A DNA stretch of 64,000 nucleotides, taken from the NCBI GenBank assembly GCA_934098525.1, contig CAKONZ010000007.1, positions 1-64,000 of the forward strand, in the 5' to 3' direction. The notes below the pieces were generated by a model. The model was not told the DNA's origin, made no database searches, and was given only the letters and a program-made list of their open reading frames with translations. The position numbers and the translations under genes are program-made. This DNA is from an uncultured Bacilli bacterium. GTDB lineage: Bacteria > Bacillota_I > Bacilli_A > RF39 > UBA660. Each line of letters opens with the position of its first letter. The stretch's first letter is position 1. Shown in pieces: positions 25,570 through 34,665 of the stretch.

Positions 25570-26604
25570 ATGAATAAATATAATAACCAAAAACAAAAAA
25601 TGTACTTAGAAGAATATGATTCTACTTATATTTTAGGACTATCTAGTTTAATAGTATATACTGGTATTAAATCATTTGATATATATGATGCATATAAAAA
25701 CTATAACCCTAAACACATAAAACCAACCCCAGAAACAAAAAGAAAATACAATCACATTAACACAAAAAGAATAGAAGATATAAGATTTAGTGAAGCAATA
25801 AAACAATTTTCATATAAAATGCTAGAAAACTTTCCTAAAGAAAACCTAACAAATCTTTATAATAATATAAATACTATAAAAATCAACAACATAAAATCAA
25901 AAATAATAAGATCAATAGAAAATAAAACTCATATTGGAACATATGAAGCAATGAATAATAAAATAACAATACTAACAGATGAATATTTACCAGTAATAAA
26001 TCATGAACTATTACACATGTCAAGCAGTATATATAAAGATGAAATAACTTATAGTGGTTTTTACCAAGAAAATGATAATATAAATATAGGAAAAGGAATA
26101 AATGAAGGATACACAGAATTACTAAATTGTAGATATTTCTCACAAAATAAAAATCATTATTCTATTGAAAAACATATAGTAAGTATATTAGAACAAATAG
26201 TAGGAAAAGAAAAAATGGAAAATTTATACTTTAATGCTAATTTAAAAGGTCTAATAAAAGAACTAGAAAAATACTCATCAACAAAAGAAATAATCAAATT
26301 TATAGTAAATACAGACTATATGAGTGAAAACATAAATAAAAAAATTTTATCACCAATACAAAAGAAAATATTAAACAAAAAAAAAGAACATACTATTAAC
26401 TTCTTATTAAAAACATATTTTAATAAACTATTAATTAATAATGAAACACCAACAACAAAAGAAATAAACTCAATACTATGTACATTCAAAAGAAAAGAAA
26501 AATTAATTTTTGTAATATCAAGAAAAGACATAGAAAAATATAAAAATGAAATCTTAGAAGAAAAAAATAAAAATAAAATAAGAAAAAGAAGTATTAATAA
26601 TTAA
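25570..26604 (+). CDS. Putative zinc metallopeptidase (HELLH)
   Basis: 344 residues. A gluzincin-type zinc site is visible: NHELLHMSS (HExxH) and, about 30 residues later, INEGYTELL, whose glutamate would be the third ligand. N-terminal hydrophobic stretch YILGLSSLIVYTGI may be a membrane segment. The C-terminus is lysine-rich. No named family recognised. GGGGGAAA ribosome-binding site, own promoter; not clearly linked to the spoVA operon. Confidence 0.65.
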   Translation: MNKYNNQKQKMYLEEYDSTYILGLSSLIVYTGIKSFDIYDAYKNYNPKHIKPTPETKRKYNHINTKRIEDIRFSEAIKQFSYKMLENFPKENLTNLYNNINTIKINNIKSKIIRSIENKTHIGTYEAMNNKITILTDEYLPVINHELLHMSSSIYKDEITYSGFYQENDNINIGKGINEGYTELLNCRYFSQNKNHYSIEKHIVSILEQIVGKEKMENLYFNANLKGLIKELEKYSSTKEIIKFIVNTDYMSENINKKILSPIQKKILNKKKEHTINFLLKTYFNKLLINNETPTTKEINSILCTFKRKEKLIFVISRKDIEKYKNEILEEKNKNKIRKRSINN

Positions 26605-26667
26605 ATATGTTTTTATTTAAAAAAATAATGAATTATGTTATAATTAACATGTTAATGTGGTGATTAT

Positions 26668-27381
26668 ATGAACTATAATTTTAAAATTAATGAATTTGAA
26701 GGTCCATTAGATTTATTATTACACTTAATAAAAGAATCTAAAATGGATATAATGGACATAAAAATTGATGAATTAACAGATCAATACCTTTCATATATAA
26801 AACAAATGAAAGAATTAAATCTCTTAGTAGCATCAGAATACTTAACTCTAGCAGCAGAATTGCTATATTTAAAATCTAGATACTTATTACCGAAAAAAGA
26901 AGAAATAGAAGAAGATAGTGAATATCAAGAAGCAAAAGATGATTTAGTAAATCGTTTACTAGAATATCAAAAATATAAAGAATTAACACCATCTTTTAAA
27001 AATCTAGAAGAAAAAAGATTAGAAATATTTACAAAAACACCATCAGATTTAAGAGAATATAGTGAAAATGTCAAACTAGGAGAAGATATAAGTTTAAATG
27101 ATTTATTAAAAGCCTTTGAAAAATTTCTAGAAAGAAAAAAATATAGTGAACCATTAACAACAAAAGTAACAACAAAAGAAATAACAGTAGAAGAAAGAAC
27201 AAAAAGTATAAGAAACATGTTAAAAAAATATAAAAAAGTAGAATTTTTTGATCTCTTTGAAGAAATATCAAAATCATATGTAGTAGTAACATTTTTATCT
27301 ATCCTAGAAATGGCAAAAGATAAAGAAATAACTATAACTCAAGAAAATAATTTTGATAAAATTTATTGTGAGGTGTTATAA
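26668..27381 (+). CDS. scpA: Segregation and condensation protein ScpA
   Basis: 237-residue kleisin: FKINEFEGPLDLLLHLIKESKMDIMDIKIDELTDQYLSYI at the N-terminus and the C-terminal winged helix VVVTFLSILEMAKDKEITITQENNFDKI. Partner of SMC and ScpB in chromosome organisation. GTGGTGAT ribosome-binding site and TATAAT at 26639. Directly followed by scpB. Confidence 0.95.
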   Translation: MNYNFKINEFEGPLDLLLHLIKESKMDIMDIKIDELTDQYLSYIKQMKELNLLVASEYLTLAAELLYLKSRYLLPKKEEIEEDSEYQEAKDDLVNRLLEYQKYKELTPSFKNLEEKRLEIFTKTPSDLREYSENVKLGEDISLNDLLKAFEKFLERKKYSEPLTTKVTTKEITVEERTKSIRNMLKKYKKVEFFDLFEEISKSYVVVTFLSILEMAKDKEITITQENNFDKIYCEVL

Positions 27382-27942
27382 TTGAAAGCAGTACTAGAAG
27401 GATTACTATTCATATCAGGAAATGATGGAATAAACATAGATAACATTAAAGAAATACTAGAACTATCAAAAGAAGAAACAATAAAATTAATTAACGAATT
27501 AGAAGAAGATTATAAAAGTAGTGATAGAGGTATAGAAATTAAAAAATTTGGTGATCTATATAAATTAACAACCAAAATAGAACACAAAAAATACTATTCA
27601 AAACTAGCAGATTTATCAAATTTAAGAACACTTTCACAATCAGCACTTGAAACTTTAGCAATAATAGCTTATAATGAACCTATAACTCGTGTTCAAATAG
27701 ACGAGATAAGAGGGGTAAACTCATCTCAAATGATAAGAAACCTAATGGCAAAAGACTTTATAAAAGAAGTAGGAAAAAGTGATGCTGTAGGAAAACCAAA
27801 TCTATATGGAATAACTAATCAATTTCTAGATTATTTTGGAATATCATCAAAAGATGAATTGCCTAAATTTGAAGAAATAAAACAAAATGATGAAATAGAA
27901 TTATATAATTCTAAATATACCGAAGAAATAGAAGAATTATAA
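27382..27942 (+). CDS. scpB: Segregation and condensation protein ScpB
   Basis: 186 residues, two winged-helix domains: VLEGLLFISGNDGINIDNIKEIL and LSQSALETLAIIAYNEPITRVQIDEIRGVNSSQMIRNL. Starts at TTG behind GAGGTGTT, immediately after scpA. The stop codon lies in a 9-bp tandem repeat that supplies further in-frame TAA codons. Confidence 0.95.
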   Translation: MKAVLEGLLFISGNDGINIDNIKEILELSKEETIKLINELEEDYKSSDRGIEIKKFGDLYKLTTKIEHKKYYSKLADLSNLRTLSQSALETLAIIAYNEPITRVQIDEIRGVNSSQMIRNLMAKDFIKEVGKSDAVGKPNLYGITNQFLDYFGISSKDELPKFEEIKQNDEIELYNSKYTEEIEEL

Positions 27943-27976
27943 GAATTATAAGAATTATAAGAATTATAATTCTTAT
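27932..27976 (+). repeat. Tandem 9-bp repeat plus palindrome at the scpB stop
   Basis: Four exact copies of AAGAATTAT (27932-27967) followed by AATTCTTAT (27968-27976). The junction makes a perfect 20-bp palindrome (27957-27976). In the scpB frame each unit reads Glu-Leu-stop, so four TAA codons occur in series. It may act as a weak terminator before the tRNA or be a slippage product. Confidence 0.85.
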
Positions 27977-27978
27977 AT

Positions 27979-28065
27979 GCCTGTGTGGTGGAATTGGTAG
28001 ACGCGCTGGACTCAAAATCCAGTGATAGCAATATCGTGTCGGTTCGAGTCCGACCACAGGCACCA
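27979..28065 (+). tRNA. tRNA-Leu(CAA)
   Basis: 87 nt class II tRNA: acceptor GCCTGTG/CACAGGC, anticodon loop CTCAAAA (anticodon CAA, reads TTG), long variable arm TGATAGCAATATCG, T-loop GGTTCGAGTCC and encoded CCA. A classic integration site; the island begins right after it. Confidence 0.96.
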
Positions 28066-28103
28066 TTGACGAATCTGTTCGAACTATTCGAACTTTTATA
28101 TAT

Positions 28104-28131
28104 GAATCAATCAGAAATGATTGATTTTTTC
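28104..28131 (+). terminator. Terminator after tRNA-Leu
   Basis: AATCAATCA (28105-28113) pairs with TGATTGATT (28118-28126), GAAA loop, then TTTT. Confidence 0.85.
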
Positions 28132-28157
28132 GTTTTATAAGAAAAAATCATAGAAAG

Positions 28158-28421
28158 GTTGGTGTCTATGAGAAAGATGATGAAATATCAACATTAAAAT
28201 CTAAAATAGAAGATTTAAAAGATACAATAAATTATTGGAAAGATAAATTTCAAAGAGTTGTTAAATATATTTATGATAAGATACACGGTATATTTGGTGA
28301 TAAAGACGATAAATATAAAAAAATGGCTGATAACTTATTTATAAATAGAATTATGGACGAAAAAGAATACAATAGTGTGATTAATAAAAAAGAAAAAAAT
28401 AGGGATAATTATGAGAGATAA
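28158..28421 (+). pseudogene. C-terminal remnant of a mobilisation/relaxase protein
   Basis: An open frame with no start of its own encodes YEKDDEISTLKSKIEDLKDT, then a WKDKF...YIYDKIHGIFGDKDDKY stretch, and ends RDNYER before TAA at 28419. This coiled coil plus DKIHGxFGxKDDKYxxMAxxL tail resembles the C-termini of plasmid mobilisation (Mob/relaxase) proteins of gut Firmicutes. The catalytic N-terminal part is missing. It marks the left edge of the island. The family call is from memory of such tails. Confidence 0.5.
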
Positions 28422-28474
28422 TATGGTATAATAAATAAAAATATAGTTTTACATGAAAGATGGGTGTATAATGT

Positions 28475-29776
28475 ATGATAAAAACGGTTTATGCTATACC
28501 TACACATAGATTGATGGAGAAAAAAAATGTAAGAGATTATTTTACTGAGGTTGAATATTGCATAAAAACTTTAAATGAAGAATGTATTTTAGTTTTTTTT
28601 GAAGATACAGAAGAATATAAAAGTAAAGAAGTTATAAATAATGTAGGAAAAGAGTATCCAAAAGTTAATTATATGTATATTAATAGAAATGATACAAGAA
28701 AAATATTTGACATAATTTTTTCACAATTATCAGATAATGCAAAAAAAATATTTAAGAAAATATATCCAAATGAGAATGTAAATTATGGGAATATATTTAA
28801 TAGGATTTTTATTTTTTCAATATTATTAGGTGCTGAAAAGATAATAAGACGTGATTCAGATGTATTGATAGAAAATACTCCAAAAGGAAAAGTATTTCCA
28901 ATAAAAAATGAAATAAATTTACTCGGTAAAACAAACAATAATAAAATCATTTATATATGTGGCGGAGGTTATAAAGAAAAATATGATTTAGATATTGATA
29001 GTTTAATAAGAAATAATGGTAAAGATTATTCTTTGGTTAGAGAATTATTTTCATGTATGTCAATTCCTGAAGAACATCATGATGATATAATAAATGAAGA
29101 AATATTAAATAACAATATACCTTTTGAAAAAGATAATATTGATTATGATTCAAAAGCATATCCAGAATGTGGTAATGTAGGGATTTTTAAATTGCATGAA
29201 TATTTTCCGTCTTCATGTCAAGATTTTATTTTAGGTTCAGATTATTTTTTTATTGATGTAGCCATTCATACTAAATTGAATGTTGTTTATCATAATAGAG
29301 CAGTAATACATAGACACACTAAAGATAGAAAAAGTGAATATCAAAAAGTATATAATTATTGGAAAGGTTTTTTAATGTTAATAGATTCACAAATTTTTTA
29401 TAGGAATTTTTATGAAAAATACTTGGATAATGAGGATTTTAATAATTATGAATATATTCATGATAATATCAAAAAAATTACTAAAAATATGGAATTAGAA
29501 TTAAATAAATATTTTAAAGATGATGTTTATTATAGGCAACAAAAGATGAATGAATGTTTAAAAGTTTTAAAAAAATCAGATGATAATAATATTAAAGAAA
29601 TTTCAGAAAAGTTAAAAGATGAATTTGATTTCATACTGAATTATACACAAAAGTCTATTGAGGAACATATAGAACTAATTAAAAACTGGAAGGAAATATG
29701 TGATGTAACTCGATTGATTTCAACTACTAAAGAAATAGAAATGTTTATTGATAAAAAAATAATTAATGGAGGTTGA
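28475..29776 (+). CDS. GT-A-like protein of a biosynthetic cluster (DUF6271-like)
   Basis: 433 residues. The start VYAIPTHR resembles the LPTNR opening of DUF6271 proteins found in natural-product clusters. A LLGAEKIIRRDSDVLI segment (about 120-135) supplies a DxD motif as in GT-A glycosyltransferases, and a late H-R-H (VIHRHTKDRK) could add a metal ligand. The C-terminal third is helical. Probably transfers a sugar or similar group, but this is inferred. A TATAAT at about 28427 may serve the operon. First gene of the island; overlaps the next gene. Confidence 0.6.
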   Translation: MIKTVYAIPTHRLMEKKNVRDYFTEVEYCIKTLNEECILVFFEDTEEYKSKEVINNVGKEYPKVNYMYINRNDTRKIFDIIFSQLSDNAKKIFKKIYPNENVNYGNIFNRIFIFSILLGAEKIIRRDSDVLIENTPKGKVFPIKNEINLLGKTNNNKIIYICGGGYKEKYDLDIDSLIRNNGKDYSLVRELFSCMSIPEEHHDDIINEEILNNNIPFEKDNIDYDSKAYPECGNVGIFKLHEYFPSSCQDFILGSDYFFIDVAIHTKLNVVYHNRAVIHRHTKDRKSEYQKVYNYWKGFLMLIDSQIFYRNFYEKYLDNEDFNNYEYIHDNIKKITKNMELELNKYFKDDVYYRQQKMNECLKVLKKSDDNNIKEISEKLKDEFDFILNYTQKSIEEHIELIKNWKEICDVTRLISTTKEIEMFIDKKIINGG

Positions 29777-31155
29777 TGTTAGCTATGAATGATAAAGAGT
29801 ACATAAAAATAAAAGAAACTGGGAGGAAAATATTTACTAGTCATGAACATAAAGATAAAATAAAAAAGATTTTGGAAGAGGAATGGTTTAATATAAGAAA
29901 TTTTTCTCATCAAACCTATGATGATATTAAAGAATGGCAATTAAAAAGAATATCATATATTGTAGATTATGCATATCAAAATATACCGTTGTATAGGAAA
30001 AAATATGATCAAATAGGATATAAGATTGGTGATATAAAGACTTGGGAAGATTATGAAAAACTTCCAATATTAACTAAAGATGAATTAATTAATGGTTTTC
30101 CAAATGAAATAGTAAAAGATATAAAAGATTTTGAATTGTCCACAAGAAGTTCAGGATCAAGTGGAAAATTTGTAACACTTGCAGTATCTCAAGATGCAAT
30201 TTATAGAGATACTATTCAAGGATTTAGACAATATTATGTTCAGTCAAATAATAAATATAATGAAAATGAATATGTATTGTTTATATATACTTGTCCATGG
30301 TGGATTGAAGATTTGGATGATATATTCCGTTCGAAATTCTTGCCAACGACTACAAAAGTTGAAGATGCACTAAAATATATAAAAATAATCAGGCCAAGCA
30401 TCATATCCACATATCCAACTTATTTGGAAAAATTTACGTCATTAGGTGTAAAATTAGACAAATATGGTGTAAAAACTGTAATAGTTCATTCAGAACAGTC
30501 TAATAAAGTTCAACGTGATTTATTATCTAAAAAATTAGGAGTTGAGGTAGTGGATGAATATAGTAGTGAAGAGTTAACTAGAATTGCATTAGAATGCCCA
30601 TATCATACATATCATATTGAAGAAGATTCTTGTTACGTTGAAACAATAAATCCGAAAACTATGAAAAAATGTGATTTTGGTGAAGAAGGAATTATAGTAG
30701 GGACAAATTTATTAAATTTATCAACGCCGATTATTAGATATTGGCAAGGAGATTTTGCAATTATTGATAAACCAGTAAAATGCAAATGTTGCAATAATTC
30801 TAGAACTATTTCTGAAATTAAGGGTCGATATATGGATAGTGTTGTTACTTCTGATGGTGAAATAATACCAGCATCTGCATTCATGGATATAGCATATAAT
30901 TGGTTTTTAAATTATGATATTCCAATTCATGGGTTACGTTATCAATTTATACAGAATAATGTTAATGAGTTAAATTTATATTTGATAAAGAAAAATTATA
31001 ATATAGATATAAACAAAATTAGAAATAGTATATACTTACTAATTCCTAAGACAATGGCTTTAAATATTTTTTTTGTTAATGAATTCCCTTCAATTAATGG
31101 AAATAAATATAGACCAGTAATTTCACATTGTATGGAGGATAAAAATGGAAAATAG
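29776..31155 (+). CDS. Adenylate-forming enzyme of the CapK/PaaK family
   Basis: About 460 residues. PaaK/CapK-type AMP ligase: helical N-terminus (YQNIPLYRKKYDQIGYKIGDIKTWEDYEKLPILTKDEL), ATP-loop STRSSGSSGKFV (about 125-136), STYPTYLEKF, DEYSSEELTRIALEC, TPIIRYWQGDFA, and a CKCC cysteine cluster as in PaaK relatives. It would activate a carboxylate as acyl-AMP for coupling to an amine or thiol. GGAGG precedes; ATG 29776 and ATG 29785 are both possible starts. Overlaps the next gene by 11 bases. Confidence 0.8.
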   Translation: MLAMNDKEYIKIKETGRKIFTSHEHKDKIKKILEEEWFNIRNFSHQTYDDIKEWQLKRISYIVDYAYQNIPLYRKKYDQIGYKIGDIKTWEDYEKLPILTKDELINGFPNEIVKDIKDFELSTRSSGSSGKFVTLAVSQDAIYRDTIQGFRQYYVQSNNKYNENEYVLFIYTCPWWIEDLDDIFRSKFLPTTTKVEDALKYIKIIRPSIISTYPTYLEKFTSLGVKLDKYGVKTVIVHSEQSNKVQRDLLSKKLGVEVVDEYSSEELTRIALECPYHTYHIEEDSCYVETINPKTMKKCDFGEEGIIVGTNLLNLSTPIIRYWQGDFAIIDKPVKCKCCNNSRTISEIKGRYMDSVVTSDGEIIPASAFMDIAYNWFLNYDIPIHGLRYQFIQNNVNELNLYLIKKNYNIDINKIRNSIYLLIPKTMALNIFFVNEFPSINGNKYRPVISHCMEDKNGK

Positions 31156-32335
31156 AGCAAAAAAAATAGTAGAAGAAAAAATAAATAAATTAAGAAAAGA
31201 CACTCCAATTAAAAAATTTAATAATGACAAACTTGCCGAAATTGAAATAAATAAGTTTTTTTATAATGGTCGAATGATAGATAGAGTAATGGTTGTTTTA
31301 AGAACTAACGGGTGTGAACATTATCAAAAAACTGGTGGTTGTTCAATGTGTTCACATTTTAATGGTACATCTATAAATGAACTTATTACGACATCAAACT
31401 ATAAAAAACAATGGGATAGCGTATTAAATGGTGATGGTATTGAAACATACGATTTCAAATTTGATTTAAATAATTTCCCAGTGGTATGCATCTATAACTT
31501 GGGTAGTTTTCTAAATAAGAATGAGATATCTTTAGAAGCTGCTGAATATATTTTTAAAACACTGGACAAATTTGATGGTGTCGAAAAAGCTATCATTGAA
31601 TCAAGGGCGGAATACGTTACAAACGAAAGTATAAACAATATAAAGAAAGTTTATTCCAAAGTAATAGAAGTTGGAATAGGGGTTGAATCAACCAATACAA
31701 AAATAAGAGAATTGTGTCATCATAAAGGAATAGATGATTTAAATATAGTAAAACAAGCTGTAGATACATTACATAAATATGGTTGTAAGGCTTTGGCATA
31801 TGTAAATTTAAAACCTATTTTTTTAACAGAACAAGAAGCTATAGATGATGCTGTGCAAACATGTTTAGATTGTATTAAAATGGGATTTGATGCAATTTCA
31901 ATAGAACCTACTTCACTACAGGATTATTCATTAGCTAATTATTTATATGAAATTGGCCAGTATAGAGTTCCATGGTTATGGAGTATTAGAGAAATACTTG
32001 ATATAATATATCAAAAAATTGATTATAAATATGATTTCAGGATAGGGGGCTATTTTGATGAAGAAGTTTTAAGTGGAAGTCAAGGCGTAGGTTATGAAGG
32101 CAAAAATGAATTGTTTCCTCATCTTACCTCTTCAAATTGTTCAATATGCACAGCAGATTTTGTTAATAAAATAAAAAAGTTTAATGCTACATATGATATA
32201 TCAAATCTTTATGATATTGCGGAATGTCCGCATTGTTATCATATATGGGAAGCAACTAAGAATATTAAAGATTCAAGAACGATTGAACAACGAATTTTCG
32301 ATATTTTAGGTGATAATAATGAAAATAAGATGTGA
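31145..32335 (+). CDS. RaSEA-like radical SAM enzyme
   Basis: 396 residues. The cluster motif is NGCEHYQKTGGCSMC (C57, C66, C69; CX8CX2C), preceded by RVMVVLRT and followed by a radical SAM barrel (VEKAIIESRAEYV; VIEVGIGVESTNTKIRELCHHKG; KALAYVNLKPIFLTEQEAI; ISIEPTSLQDY). A second cysteine set (CSIC, CPHC) lies at the C-terminus. This is the pattern of RaSEA, the radical SAM protein that finishes archaeosine in archaeal tRNA by cleaving a lysine adduct to leave an amidine. In a bacterial metabolite cluster it may do amidine or C-N chemistry on the product. GGAGGATAAAA ribosome-binding site. Confidence 0.8.
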   Translation: MENRAKKIVEEKINKLRKDTPIKKFNNDKLAEIEINKFFYNGRMIDRVMVVLRTNGCEHYQKTGGCSMCSHFNGTSINELITTSNYKKQWDSVLNGDGIETYDFKFDLNNFPVVCIYNLGSFLNKNEISLEAAEYIFKTLDKFDGVEKAIIESRAEYVTNESINNIKKVYSKVIEVGIGVESTNTKIRELCHHKGIDDLNIVKQAVDTLHKYGCKALAYVNLKPIFLTEQEAIDDAVQTCLDCIKMGFDAISIEPTSLQDYSLANYLYEIGQYRVPWLWSIREILDIIYQKIDYKYDFRIGGYFDEEVLSGSQGVGYEGKNELFPHLTSSNCSICTADFVNKIKKFNATYDISNLYDIAECPHCYHIWEATKNIKDSRTIEQRIFDILGDNNENKM

Positions 32336-33422
32336 TCTATGTAACTTAATATTTGATTTTCCAACCGAAATTAATAATCATAAACATCAAAGTATGGAAT
32401 TAGAAGGAGTGCCATGTAATTTTTGGACTTGTGAAGATTATAAAATAAATATAAACTTAGATAAGACGAAAAAAGGTATTTTTTCATTTCAAAAGTTATA
32501 TCCAATAGACTTAGTTGAAAAAAGCCTTGGGGAAGGTAATACACCTTTAATTAAAATTAGTAATAATTTATTTATAAAGGATGAAAGTGAAAATCCAACT
32601 GGTAGTTTTAAAGATCGTGGAATGCCATTTGTGATGAATGAAGTTTTATATCATAATAAGAAGAAAATTGCGATTTGCTCGACTGGTAACGCAGCAATAT
32701 CACTTGTAAATTATGCAAAGTTGTATAATTTAGAATCTATTGTATTTGTTCCAAAATCCATAGATAAAAAAAAGAAAGAAGAACTATCTATTGCTACAAA
32801 AATAATGTATTCAGATAATGAAATATCATGCTTTGAAGATTTTTTTGAATATTGTAATATAAATAATGAAGTTTTTAATGGTTTTTTATCAACTAATATA
32901 TCTTATTTATTAGGATTAGAAAGTTTAACTTATGAATTATATTATCAATTTAAATGTAATACCCCAGATTATATATTCATTCCATGTGCAAGTGGAGGAA
33001 ACATTGTATCACAATATAATGCGTGGAAAAAATTGTATAACGAAAAATTGATTAATAAGATTCCTAAATTAGTTTTAATACAAATTGAAGGTGGAAATCC
33101 AATTGAGCAAGGTTTTAATAAAAAGGTTGAAGAAAAATTATATATTATTGACAATCCAATTTTTTCCAAAACTATTTTATCTACTGATACTTGTTTTAAT
33201 TATTTTAAAATATATAAAATGATTAAGGAAAATATTTGTATTCCAATATCTATAAAAGATAAAGAAATAGATGCAGTAGAAGACAAATATAAAGAAAAGT
33301 ATGATTATACATCATTATCAGTTTTTGCTGCTTATAATAAATATAAAAAAAATATAAAAAATACAGAAAAGTCAGTATTAATAGTTACTGCAAAGAATCG
33401 AGGTATAAATTATGATAAATAA
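32319..33422 (+). CDS. Threonine-synthase-like PLP enzyme (fold II)
   Basis: 367 residues. The N-terminal CDLC...C cysteines resemble the zinc-ribbon start of ThrC relatives. The fold-II core has NPTGSFKDRGMP (PLP lysine), STGNAAISLVNYAKLY, and a CASGGNIVSQY phosphate loop. These enzymes do beta- or gamma-replacement or elimination on phosphorylated amino acids; in metabolite clusters they often make unusual amino acids. The start is ATG 32319 after GGTGAT, overlapping the radical SAM gene by 17 bases. Actual threonine synthase activity is unlikely given the operon. Confidence 0.8.
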   Translation: MKIRCDLCNLIFDFPTEINNHKHQSMELEGVPCNFWTCEDYKININLDKTKKGIFSFQKLYPIDLVEKSLGEGNTPLIKISNNLFIKDESENPTGSFKDRGMPFVMNEVLYHNKKKIAICSTGNAAISLVNYAKLYNLESIVFVPKSIDKKKKEELSIATKIMYSDNEISCFEDFFEYCNINNEVFNGFLSTNISYLLGLESLTYELYYQFKCNTPDYIFIPCASGGNIVSQYNAWKKLYNEKLINKIPKLVLIQIEGGNPIEQGFNKKVEEKLYIIDNPIFSKTILSTDTCFNYFKIYKMIKENICIPISIKDKEIDAVEDKYKEKYDYTSLSVFAAYNKYKKNIKNTEKSVLIVTAKNRGINYDK

Positions 33423-34665
33423 TGAAAAACATAGTATGTCTTGGTATTTTGATAGAGGATTAGAAAAAAAAGCATTATTATTAGATGCATCTAATTTAGA
33501 TTGGTTTGAATTTCCTCTTTTTAGTTCTATAAGAAAAGAAATATATAGGACGCTTGAAGATCCTAGTGATGATATGGACTGGGGATATAGTTATCCTGGT
33601 GGCAAAAATCAACTTAGAGAATTAATTGCTGAGCATGAGTCATTTTTAGAAGATACAATTATTGATAAAAATGATGTAATTGTGGGAGGAAATGGTGTTA
33701 CTGGTGTTCTAAATTTCATTAGCCAATTTTTAGTAAAAAAATCGATAGAATTAAATAAAAATGGAATTATATATCCAGTTCCAGCATATGCAGGGTTATT
33801 GAAAAGTTTAACTTTTTACAATTTAGAAACAACAATTATTAATACAAGTCGGGAAAATAATTATTGCTTAACTTATGAAGATATTGTAAATAATTATAAT
33901 GATAATACAATTGCAATTTTAATTACAAATCCTGGTAATCCTGCATGTTGTTATATTAAAGATAATGATTTAAGGAAAATAATATCATTTGCAAAAAAAA
34001 AGAATATTTATATAATATTAGATGCTATATTTGAAGAATCTCCTAATGGAACAAATAAACTTGCTAGGTCATTTTTATTAAGTAATAATTATGAAAAATT
34101 AATTAAAATAAAAGGATTTAGTAAAGATATTCCTCAGTTAAGTGATTTAAGACTTGGATGGAGTATTTGTAAAAATAATGAATTTAATAAATTTATGCTA
34201 GAATTAGGTGAAATTACAAATTATTCAAATTCGACTTTTTTAGAATCTTTAGGAATAGTTGAAATGAAAACAAGGGTATTAAAAGATAAAAAAGAGACAT
34301 CTAATTTAATTGTTGAATATAATAATGAAATAGAAAATTATCATAATAAAATAAATGAAACGATTAAGGAGACAATTGAATTAGTTAATAATAGTTCTAT
34401 ATTTGAAGATTGTATTATTCCGGAAGCTGGTAACATTTTGTTTATTAAGATAAAAAAAGAAATTTGCTCTAAAAATAACATTTTAGATTCTCATGATTTA
34501 TTTGTATATATTTTGGAAAAAGGGAATATTCTTATTACACCGGGACATGTATTCGGATTAAAAATGGAAGAATTGTGGTTTAGAGTCACTGTCTCTAGAG
34601 GCAAAGAACAATTTATTAACGGATTAAAAAAAATAGAGGAAATTTTAGGTGATAATGATGAATGA
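33412..34665 (+). CDS. Class I/II PLP aminotransferase
   Basis: 417 residues, fold I: WGYSYPGGKNQLRELIA, GGNGVTGVLNFI, TNPGNPACCYI, YIILDAIFEE, catalytic Lys in KIKGFSKDIPQLSDLRLGW, and a C-terminal Arg in WFRVTVSRG. It would transaminate or otherwise process an amino acid intermediate. Overlaps the preceding gene by 11 bases. Confidence 0.85.
   Translation: MINNEKHSMSWYFDRGLEKKALLLDASNLDWFEFPLFSSIRKEIYRTLEDPSDDMDWGYSYPGGKNQLRELIAEHESFLEDTIIDKNDVIVGGNGVTGVLNFISQFLVKKSIELNKNGIIYPVPAYAGLLKSLTFYNLETTIINTSRENNYCLTYEDIVNNYNDNTIAILITNPGNPACCYIKDNDLRKIISFAKKKNIYIILDAIFEESPNGTNKLARSFLLSNNYEKLIKIKGFSKDIPQLSDLRLGWSICKNNEFNKFMLELGEITNYSNSTFLESLGIVEMKTRVLKDKKETSNLIVEYNNEIENYHNKINETIKETIELVNNSSIFEDCIIPEAGNILFIKIKKEICSKNNILDSHDLFVYILEKGNILITPGHVFGLKMEELWFRVTVSRGKEQFINGLKKIEEILGDNDE

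Noticed and set aside
27932..27976. CRISPR array
   Set aside because: Units are 9 bp with no spacers and no cas genes; it is a simple tandem repeat. No CRISPR array was found in the window.
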